A stretch of 9,329 nt of DNA from an uncultured Lachnospiraceae bacterium (GTDB lineage: Bacteria > Bacillota > Clostridia > Lachnospirales > Lachnospiraceae). Both the position numbers and the translations under genes were made by a program. Shown piece by piece: positions 1 through 6,158 of this stretch; the stretch's first letter is position 1; each line of letters opens with the position of its first letter. The notes beneath the pieces are model-generated. The model searched no databases and had not been told where the DNA came from. It worked only from the letters and a program-made list of their open reading frames with translations. The stretch is taken from NCBI GenBank assembly GCA_902803155.1, contig CADCOU010000086.1, forward strand, positions 1 to 9,329, given 5' to 3'.

Positions 1-50
1 CCGAAATGGACGCCTGCTTCCAGCAGCTGTTTCATGGAAAGTACACTCAT
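1..50 (-). CDS. rpsB: 30S ribosomal protein S2, N-terminal fragment (cut by window edge)
   Basis: The minus strand from 50 down to 1 reads MSVLSMKQLLEAGVHFG, which matches the conserved start of bacterial ribosomal protein S2 (M-x-V-x-S-M-K-Q-L-L-E-A-G-V-H-F-G). S2 is a structural protein of the small ribosomal subunit that binds 16S rRNA late in assembly. Only about 16 full codons lie in the window; the rest lies beyond the left edge. The ATG at 50-48 is preceded by AAAGGAG about 6 nt upstream, a strong ribosome binding site, so the start is well supported. tsf (elongation factor Ts) usually follows rpsB, but that cannot be seen here. The gene has its own promoter and a leader of about 95 nt. 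Confidence 0.93.
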   Translation of the reverse strand, partial: MSVLSMKQLLEAGVHF

Positions 51-152
51 TGTTTTTCTCCTTTGGTTTTGTACTTCCGCATGTTTCTCTTCCGCGGGAG
101 CCTGTCGGCACCGCCCCCGGAATCCGCATGCGTGTTTTTTCGCAACTCTGAT

Positions 153-181
153 AATATAACACGCGAGAGAAGGGCATGCAA
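153..181 (-). promoter_or_regulatory. Predicted sigma70-type promoter of rpsB
   Basis: On the minus strand TTGCAT (181-176) is followed after 17 nt by TATATT (158-153). The -10 matches the consensus at 5 of 6 positions; the -35 keeps only the TTG half. Transcription would start near 146, giving a leader of about 95 nt before the rpsB ATG at 50. The leader holds a GC-rich segment (roughly 91-120) in which GGGGGC can pair with GCTCCC, so it may be structured. Ribosomal protein leaders often bind their own protein, but I do not recognise a known S2 leader class here. Confidence 0.6.
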
Positions 182-199
182 GCCTTTCTTTCGCGTGTT
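158..199. repeat. Long inverted repeat over the rpsB promoter; possible terminator of the ABC operon
   Basis: The arms AACACGCGA (158-166) and TCGCGTGTT (191-199) are perfectly complementary. The inner arms (167-175 and 182-190) extend the stem towards a 6-nt loop at 176-181. In plus-strand RNA all 18 pairs form, two of them G-U; in minus-strand RNA those two become A-C mismatches. The minus-strand hairpin is followed by the T-rich but interrupted run TTATATTAT, so it could end transcription from the permease gene, which stops at 249. The plus-strand version is followed by TTTTCTC. The loop coincides with the rpsB -35 and the stem end touches the -10, so the element could also be an operator. 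Confidence 0.55.
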
Positions 200-248
200 T
201 TCTCATCTGTTCTTCTGTTTTTCACCTGCCGGTTGTTCCCTGCCCTGC

Positions 249-1508
249 CTACTCTCTTCTCAGTGCCTCGATTGGATCCAGGTTGGAAGCCTGCACCGAT
301 GGGATGAGACCGAAAATGATACCGATCCCCATGGAAAAGATCACTGCTATGATCGCAGCAACCCAGTTGATTCCAACCGGTATCCCCGTCACGATATTGA
401 TAATCCGCGCCATGACCACTCCTGCAACAACTCCAAGAACCCCTCCGATGCTCGTAAGAACGGAAGCTTCTGTCAGGAACTGCCACAAAATGGAACTCTT
501 CCTCGCACCGATCGCCTTCTTCAGTCCGATCTCCGAAGTTCGCTCGGTCACCGATACCAGCATGATATTCATAACACCGATACCGCCGACAAGGAGCGAT
601 ATTCCAGCGATCCACATAAGCTGAATGTTGGTGGCATTCTGCATTTTCTGCTTATTCCTGAGGTCGCCCAGAAGATCCTCCGCCTGATACGTCACAGTCG
701 GGTTTTCTACAGTGATCGTCGCGTTCAGGATCTTTGCCGTCCTCTGCCCGGCTCTGGTCATCGCATCCGTGTTGGAAGCCTTGACGACCACATTCTCCGG
801 CTCATCGTACTTGAACAGGATCGGCCAGGAAGTCTTCGGAACAAATACCTTTCCGTTGGAATCCGTCTCATTCAGCAGAGCATAGTCCTCAATCGTTTCG
901 ATATTCGGTTCATAAGAAGAAGGCTCATATACGATCCCTACGACGGTAAACGGTTTTTTGTAGATCTCTATGGTCTTTCCAAGCGGATCGATTCCTTTAA
1001 ACAATGAGTCTGAAGCAGTCTGATCCAGAATGACCACTTTTGAATAATTGTCAAAATCTCTCTCCAGAAATAATCTTCCCGTGCGCACCCGGTATCCCAG
1101 CGTTTCGAAATACTGGTCATCCACGCCGCTTATGTTCACCGAGTTGAGCGGTGTATCAATGTAATAAACCGCAGTATCCCACAGAACCCGATTGGTAAAA
1201 CAGGTCACCCGGTCAACCGAGTCCAGAGCCAGGATCTTACGGATCGTTTCATCCGAGACAGGATGTACCCCCTGAAGAGACGAAGACATATCCATGTCAT
1301 AACTGTCTCCTCCCGATCCGAGTGTGACACGTACCGTGTTCTTGCCGGATCCGATCAGCTGCTCTCTGAGCTGATCGTTGGTACCCTGAATCGTGGAGAC
1401 AATGGCAATGATCGATCCGATTCCGATGATGATGCCGAGCATTGTCAGAAGGGACCGCATCTTGTGTGACAGGATTCCCTGAAATGCCAGTCTGATATTC
1501 TCAAACAT
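249..1508 (-). CDS. MacB/FtsX-type ABC transporter permease
   Basis: This is the membrane subunit of an ABC exporter of the MacB/YknZ type, which works as a dimer and couples ATP hydrolysis to movement of an extracellular domain rather than to a classic transmembrane channel. The 419 residues show the family plan: TM1 at about 21-41, a large extracellular domain at 42-295, then TM2 (about 296-320), TM3 (345-372) and TM4 (382-404). Between TM2 and TM3 lies the coupling segment TERTSEIGLKKAIGAR (321-336), the family signature that contacts the ATPase. The C-terminus ASNLDPIEALRRE is also typical. The ATG at 1508 has a modest GGGGAAGAG site just upstream and lies 39 nt after the adaptor B gene, so this is the last gene of the operon. 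The length is normal for the family. The substrate cannot be read from the sequence. Confidence 0.93.
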   Translation of the reverse strand: MFENIRLAFQGILSHKMRSLLTMLGIIIGIGSIIAIVSTIQGTNDQLREQLIGSGKNTVRVTLGSGGDSYDMDMSSSLQGVHPVSDETIRKILALDSVDRVTCFTNRVLWDTAVYYIDTPLNSVNISGVDDQYFETLGYRVRTGRLFLERDFDNYSKVVILDQTASDSLFKGIDPLGKTIEIYKKPFTVVGIVYEPSSYEPNIETIEDYALLNETDSNGKVFVPKTSWPILFKYDEPENVVVKASNTDAMTRAGQRTAKILNATITVENPTVTYQAEDLLGDLRNKQKMQNATNIQLMWIAGISLLVGGIGVMNIMLVSVTERTSEIGLKKAIGARKSSILWQFLTEASVLTSIGGVLGVVAGVVMARIINIVTGIPVGINWVAAIIAVIFSMGIGIIFGLIPSVQASNLDPIEALRRE

Positions 1509-1547
1509 ATCTCTTCCCCAGTCAGTTCATGGTTATTTCATATAATA

Positions 1548-3791
1548 TCAGAAGTAATCTGTATCGTAGGACATCGCGGACAGACTGTCCACCCTTACTG
1601 TTTTTGCCCCTTCCACCACGCCTTTCCCGTACGGGAATGCAATATAGTCATCCCTGGAGAGTCCTGAATTCACCGTGATCGTTCCCCAGTCATTATTTCC
1701 CAGCTGAAGATACCTCTTTTCCAGCAGTCCGTCTTTCCCTTCAACCAGGCAGTAACTTCGTCCGTTCTCTTCTGTCCGGATCAGGCTGCTGTTCAGCGCC
1801 AGTCCTTCCTCCATCGAAAGCCCGAATGCAGAAATCTCTCCATCGAGCGACAGTTCCACCCCGTCATCCACTTCCAGCCCGTCGGCATTTTCAATAAAAG
1901 CCAGGAACGGATATCTGGATTCATTCGAGTTTTCATCGCCGAAACCATAATAGCTGTCATTTGATGTCTCCGGATACGGAGAAACCTCAACGATCTCGGC
2001 AGTAAATGAAGTGCTGCTGTAGGTGGAACCGTACACGGTATCACCAACCTTCACCGTATCGAGTGAGTTCTCTTTGACACTGCCCTTTACATACAGTCCC
2101 TTTCTTCCGGTGATGACCATGATCGGGCTGTTGCGCGATCCGGAACCGGAAGAACTTGAAGAGAGGACAACACCATCCAGGATCGCATAGACGATCCTGC
2201 CGCTGAGCTTCTCATCATATTCCTTGATCTCAAGTTTTGCTTCCCGGATCAGTAGTTTCTCCTCAAAGATGGAATTCTCCATCTCCTTAATCAGCTCCTT
2301 GAAGTCAACTCCTTCCCCGCCGTCATCATAGCCGTCATCATACTCAAGCGGCTCATCCGCTTCAGATTGAAAGATGCCTTCCGTAGAAACGGTATCAGGG
2401 ATATCCTGCTCCTGCTCTACGATCGTCGCACCGTTAAACAGCGAGACCAGCCCCTTCAGATATTCTACCCTGCTCTCCTTTCCGTCACCTGTCCAGGCAC
2501 CGTTCAGCGCCTCATTCAGTTCAAAGGAAAAAGTACTGAATCCATTTTTCATAGTAAAGGCGCCGGGCGGAAGAGATGCCAGCAGATTTGCCGCCTCCCT
2601 GATCATATCCTCTTTTCCCCGTGCCGAATCCGCATCTTCCGCAGATGAGGATAATCCACCCGGATTCAGTTGTTCCATGGTCGAAGCAAACTGATATGCG
2701 CAGAGCATCTCATAGGCCATCTCCAGTATATGTGTCGAAGTCTCTCCTATGATCGTTGCCACAGAATCCTTTACATAGTAATCAGTCACGGTTATATCTT
2801 CACCAAGAAGATTCTGCTGCTGTGAAGAAACGCCTTCACTGAACTGCTTCCGATATATATCAAGCGCCGACGAGATCTGTGCCGCAATCTCTTCCGATCC
2901 AAGCACGGAAAGGTTGCTGCCCGCACTCTCTGTGATCGAATTAACGGTTTTCAGGAACACATTCACATTCCTGATCAGCGCGATCTCTGCGTCTTCTTCT
3001 CTTCCATCGATGATTCCGGATCCCGACGAACCGCCGCCGGACGAATCGTCTGATCCGGACGGATCACTGATCAGACCATCATCGATATCTTCCGATATGA
3101 TCCCATTGTCATCATCTTCGACAAAGCTGATTTCATCGTCATCAATAATGGCGTCTTCAACAATGCCGTCATCCTGTTCCTGGACAATACCCTCTGCCTG
3201 TGCCTGAACCGATTCCGCCTCGACAAATAAATCCTCCGATGAGGTCAGATCGAGATAGTCCTCATCTTCCAGATCCGCATCATCGCTGTCATCAGCATCT
3301 GCGTCATCATCCTTGTCATCCGATGTTACATTACTCCCGCCGTTTTTGTCTTCACCGTACCGATACGCGACTCCGTCTCCCGGAACAATACCTCTCTTCA
3401 GGAGCTCCAGTTCCCTCTCCATACTGCTCAGTTCCAGTTCCAGGCCCCACTTGTCAAGGCCGGCCTTCTCTGCCTCCAGTTCCACTTTTTCCATGTCATA
3501 TTCGAGGAGTTTATCGCCTTTTTTTACCTTGTCACCCTCACTGACATACACTTTTTTCAGGGCGTATCCCGCGTTTCTGTAAACGGACTGGGTATCCTTG
3601 GAGATAATGGTACCCTCCATGCTCTCGCCATAGGAAGAGTAACCGGTGTAATCATTCACATTCTCGACAGCTGTGACTTCAACAATCTTCCCTGAAGATG
3701 AAGATGCTGCCCGTCTGGCCGCAAAACTGCCGCCCACCGCGAGCAGCGCCAGGATAATCACAGTTATCAGAATCGTTCTAACCTTTCTCAT
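1548..3791 (-). CDS. Adaptor B: HlyD/MacA-like membrane-fusion protein with a large acidic insertion
   Basis: This is an adaptor (membrane-fusion protein) for the ABC exporter, anchored by one N-terminal TM helix (about 5-25) with the rest outside the cell. The first half of a lipoyl-like domain is at 75-100 (VSEGDKVKKGDKLLEYD) and a first coiled-coil helix at 101-133. The second helix is at about 495-530, the second lipoyl half at 531-560 (GRIVYAILDGVVL...IMVITG), a beta-barrel region at about 561-660 and a membrane-proximal region to about 735. At 747 residues it is far longer than the usual 350-500. The excess lies between the two hairpin helices (about 135-495): an extremely acidic stretch (158-249, 41 of 92 residues D or E, one basic), a helix-rich stretch (about 265-460) and a second acidic patch (471-495). 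The ATG overlaps the ATPase stop as ATGA and has AGGAGG 6 nt upstream, so translation is probably coupled. The fold call is firm; the role of the insertion is unknown. Confidence 0.87.
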   Translation of the reverse strand: MRKVRTILITVIILALLAVGGSFAARRAASSSSGKIVEVTAVENVNDYTGYSSYGESMEGTIISKDTQSVYRNAGYALKKVYVSEGDKVKKGDKLLEYDMEKVELEAEKAGLDKWGLELELSSMERELELLKRGIVPGDGVAYRYGEDKNGGSNVTSDDKDDDADADDSDDADLEDEDYLDLTSSEDLFVEAESVQAQAEGIVQEQDDGIVEDAIIDDDEISFVEDDDNGIISEDIDDGLISDPSGSDDSSGGGSSGSGIIDGREEDAEIALIRNVNVFLKTVNSITESAGSNLSVLGSEEIAAQISSALDIYRKQFSEGVSSQQQNLLGEDITVTDYYVKDSVATIIGETSTHILEMAYEMLCAYQFASTMEQLNPGGLSSSAEDADSARGKEDMIREAANLLASLPPGAFTMKNGFSTFSFELNEALNGAWTGDGKESRVEYLKGLVSLFNGATIVEQEQDIPDTVSTEGIFQSEADEPLEYDDGYDDGGEGVDFKELIKEMENSIFEEKLLIREAKLEIKEYDEKLSGRIVYAILDGVVLSSSSSGSGSRNSPIMVITGRKGLYVKGSVKENSLDTVKVGDTVYGSTYSSTSFTAEIVEVSPYPETSNDSYYGFGDENSNESRYPFLAFIENADGLEVDDGVELSLDGEISAFGLSMEEGLALNSSLIRTEENGRSYCLVEGKDGLLEKRYLQLGNNDWGTITVNSGLSRDDYIAFPYGKGVVEGAKTVRVDSLSAMSYDTDYF

Positions 3792-4501
3792 CTGTAGCCT
3801 CCTGCAGCTTCGATCCGGGTCCTGTCGGCGTCCGTACGCTCTGTCAGGATCCCGTCAAAGATATTGCAGACACGCTTTGCATAGGAAGCGATCTCAGGAG
3901 AATGGGTGATCATAACGATCGTGACTCCCTCCTGATTCAATTCCTCAAACAGTTTCATCAACGCGGTGCTGGACCGGGAGTCCAGTGCACCGGTCGGTTC
4001 ATCGGCAAGCAGCACTCTGGGATTATTCACCATCGCCCTGGCGATCGCAACTCTCTGTTTCTGCCCGCCGGACAGCTGCGCAGGTGTAAAATAGATACGG
4101 TCTTCCAGACCGACTCTCGTCAGTGCCTGTTTCGCACGCCGGATCCGTTCGCGCTTCCGTACGCCTGCGTATACGAGCGGAAGCTCCACATTATCCAGAG
4201 CAGTCTGCTTGGCAAGCAATTCGAAGTTCTGGAATACAAACCCCAGATTGTTCAGGCGGATGGCAGCCATCGCCTTGTCATCCTTGTTCAGGACATTCTC
4301 CCCGTTCAGTTCATAAGTGCCTTTTGTCGGCCGGTCCAGGCATCCGATGATATTCATCAGTGTTGACTTTCCGGATCCCGAAGGACCCATGATGGCAACA
4401 TACTCCCCTTCTTCCACATGAAGACAGACATCGTGAAGCACCGGAACGACCAGCTTCGATGTATTATAATCCTTATAGATATGATCCAGCTTCAGAATCA
4501 C
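3788..4501 (-). CDS. ABC transporter ATP-binding protein, MacB/LolD/YknY type
   Basis: This is the cytoplasmic ATPase that powers the exporter. All nucleotide-binding motifs are intact in its 237 residues: Walker A GPSGSGKST at 39-47, Q-loop Gln91 in GFVFQNFELL, signature LSGGQ at 143-147, Walker B VLLADEP at 163-169 with catalytic Glu168, D-loop around ALDS at 172-175, and the switch histidine His200 (ITHS). The sequence style (MNIIGCLDRPTKG, DEPTGALDS) is that of the MacB/LolD/YknY branch, which pairs with FtsX-like permeases. The start is a GTG at 4501; an in-frame TGA lies 9 nt upstream and GGAGGAG sits at a usable distance, so no longer start is possible. It begins 18 nt after the adaptor A stop and overlaps adaptor B by 4 nt. 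Confidence 0.95.
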   Translation of the reverse strand: MILKLDHIYKDYNTSKLVVPVLHDVCLHVEEGEYVAIMGPSGSGKSTLMNIIGCLDRPTKGTYELNGENVLNKDDKAMAAIRLNNLGFVFQNFELLAKQTALDNVELPLVYAGVRKRERIRRAKQALTRVGLEDRIYFTPAQLSGGQKQRVAIARAMVNNPRVLLADEPTGALDSRSSTALMKLFEELNQEGVTIVMITHSPEIASYAKRVCNIFDGILTERTDADRTRIEAAGGYR

Positions 4502-4519
4502 TGTTATTCACTCCTCCGG

Positions 4520-5992
4520 TCAGCCGACATCGACGTATCCGTCGTCTCCCATATCGAAATCGAAGTCCTCGTCATCTTCTTCATCCGCATTATAGAACCC
4601 CGTCAGATCTCCCTCTCCTTCGAAATCAAACATCGACTCATCCAGGAAAAACTCAGATTCCGTCTCATCCCAGTAAAAATCCGTCTCATCCATATACCAG
4701 TCATCGTCCAGTCCTTCGTCATCCCAGTTGAACATGCTTTCCGTTTCTTCAAATCCGGACGCATTATTATAGGCAACCGGCAGTCCTTCCTCAAGATCTT
4801 CCTGAGGCTGGCAGATATAGTCGTCCTCCGTCAATCCGGACAGGATTCTGTGCTGCATCAGATCCTCGTCCGCATCCCCGAGTTCCACCGGACGCTTCTC
4901 CAGTTTATTGTCATCGGATGCCGCCCATACATAACTGCTTCCGTCCTGTTCCTGGACAATATAATAATCGTCCAGCCACAGGCCTTCCTTCGCATTCTCC
5001 TGACCCATATCCTGCTCCAGATATACATGCTGTCCTAGCATCAGGTCATCCGAATTATCCAGTTCCACGTAAAACGGGTATTCCGTCGAGCCGGAAGAAT
5101 TATCACTTCCATAAAACCCGGAATTTTCTTCACCGCTGGACCCCTGGTCTGTCTTGATCTCCGTCACTGTTCCATGCCAGATCCGTCCCGATTCAACCCT
5201 TGAGAACACAAGCATGGCCAGTCCCTTGCTGATGAGAAGCCTGTTCTGTTCATTCACGGATGCTTTGATCCGATAGGTACCGGTCTTCAGAAGGGTTATA
5301 TACGCGCCGCTGTCCCCGCTCATCGATTCAGAGTCTGTAGATTCATTGATCGATTTCACGACACCTTCCATGTCACTGTATACGGTGGCATTTTCGATCT
5401 GCCCTTCCAGGGCCTCTATTTTTTTCTTCTGCTGCTTGAGCGCCAGTTCCTCCTGTTTGATCGCATTCTCCTCAACAAGGACTTCCAGCTGCTTTTCCGG
5501 TGTATTTGCCTTCGCTTTTTTCTTCTCCAGTTCCGGCTTCTTTGCTTCGGTGGTTTTCGCCTGGTTTTCCATTCGCTCCAGGTTTATCTTTTCCTGCTCC
5601 AGCTCGTTTTCTGTTTTGACTACATCATAGGTGAACAGCTTCTGGCCTTCTTCGACCATGTCGCCTTCTTTGACATAGCATTCCTTGACGGTACGGTCGC
5701 TGTCCAGTTTAAATTCCCTGGTCTCCTGCGGTTCTACGACACCGCCGAAACGCTCGATCTGACCGGTCCCGCTGCCGAGGTCCGCAATCAGAAAGACCGG
5801 GTCCATGTATACGGCATTCTCTGCTTTCGAAGAAACTCTTCCGTTTTCAGATGAATTAGCCGGCTTATACCCGGGGATAACCTTCTCCAGCACACCCGGA
5901 AACCACCTGTCGATGAGTCCGGTCTGCATACAGTAGAAGAATCCGCCTCCGAGAATTGCAAGAACCAGTATGAATGTTATCGCCTTCTTCAT
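4520..5992 (-). CDS. Adaptor A: HlyD/MacA-like membrane-fusion protein with an acidic, aromatic C-terminal tail
   Basis: This is the first gene of the ABC operon and a second, different adaptor. A TM anchor lies at about 5-22. It has no proper lipobox (FFYC at 18-21 does not fit), so it is probably not a lipoprotein. The first lipoyl half is at about 96-123 (VKEGDMVEEGQKLFTYD), followed by a charged coiled-coil hairpin at about 124-198. The second lipoyl half is at 200-236 (YSDMEGVVKSI...), a beta-barrel at about 237-330 and a membrane-proximal domain at about 331-405. The last 76 residues (415-490) form an extra tail with 34 D/E, 16 aromatic residues and no K, R or H. The ATG at 5992 is the only usable start; its AGGAG lies about 15 nt upstream, farther than ideal, which may mean weak initiation. 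The family call is firm; the substrate and the role of the tail are unknown. Confidence 0.87.
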   Translation of the reverse strand: MKKAITFILVLAILGGGFFYCMQTGLIDRWFPGVLEKVIPGYKPANSSENGRVSSKAENAVYMDPVFLIADLGSGTGQIERFGGVVEPQETREFKLDSDRTVKECYVKEGDMVEEGQKLFTYDVVKTENELEQEKINLERMENQAKTTEAKKPELEKKKAKANTPEKQLEVLVEENAIKQEELALKQQKKKIEALEGQIENATVYSDMEGVVKSINESTDSESMSGDSGAYITLLKTGTYRIKASVNEQNRLLISKGLAMLVFSRVESGRIWHGTVTEIKTDQGSSGEENSGFYGSDNSSGSTEYPFYVELDNSDDLMLGQHVYLEQDMGQENAKEGLWLDDYYIVQEQDGSSYVWAASDDNKLEKRPVELGDADEDLMQHRILSGLTEDDYICQPQEDLEEGLPVAYNNASGFEETESMFNWDDEGLDDDWYMDETDFYWDETESEFFLDESMFDFEGEGDLTGFYNADEEDDEDFDFDMGDDGYVDVG

Positions 5993-6017
5993 AGACTTAT
6001 GAAAATCTCCTGTGATA

Positions 6018-6051
6018 AGTATATTCCCTTAATACTACCATATTGTGTCAA
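6018..6051 (-). promoter_or_regulatory. Possible control region of the ABC operon (TTGACA plus a small inverted repeat)
   Basis: On the minus strand a perfect TTGACA (6051-6046) is followed by TATACT (6023-6018), a good -10 match, but the gap is 22 nt, too long for a standard sigma70 promoter. The inverted repeat AGTAT-9nt-ATACT (6018-6036) overlaps this -10. Such spacing suggests either that these boxes are not used together or that an activator is needed. No regulator gene lies next to the operon in the window. Confidence 0.3.
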
Positions 6052-6100
6052 ATCCGTGTTCATGGCCTTTTCGCTCCGATCAAATCGATGGTTGTCGATA

Positions 6101-6129
6101 TTGACAGACTGTGAAGCGTTGATTACAAT
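6101..6129 (+). promoter_or_regulatory. Predicted sigma70-type promoter of the 6159-7262 gene
   Basis: TTGACA (6101-6106) and TACAAT (6124-6129) are separated by exactly 17 nt: a perfect -35 and a 5-of-6 -10 with ideal spacing. Transcription would start near 6136, leaving a leader of only about 22 nt before the ATG at 6159. The imperfect palindrome TGTCGATATTGACA (6093-6106, six of seven pairs) overlaps the -35 and could be an operator. Confidence 0.7.
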
Positions 6130-6158
6130 GAAACACGAAAGGAACGGTAGCTGCTGTA

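Noticed and set aside
6..1007. Plus-strand open frame of 333 codons across the rpsB start and the permease gene
   Set aside because: It is antisense to two confidently identified genes and crosses the rpsB leader; its Arg/His/Asp-rich composition fits no family.
3045..3320. Runs of TCATC-like triplets resembling a microsatellite
   Set aside because: They are the reverse complement of Asp codons (GAT/GAC) in the acidic stretch of adaptor B, with mixed codon use and no exact tandem unit.
4603..4794. Alternative minus-strand frame within the acidic tail region, considered as evidence of a frameshift
   Set aside because: The acidic frame runs without a break to a TGA followed by a proper ribosome binding site for the ATPase; the alternative frame is a by-product of the repetitive codons.
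5920..5992. Lipoprotein signal on adaptor A (Cys21 after a hydrophobic stretch)
   Set aside because: The residues before Cys21 are FFY, which does not fit a lipobox; a simple TM anchor explains it better.
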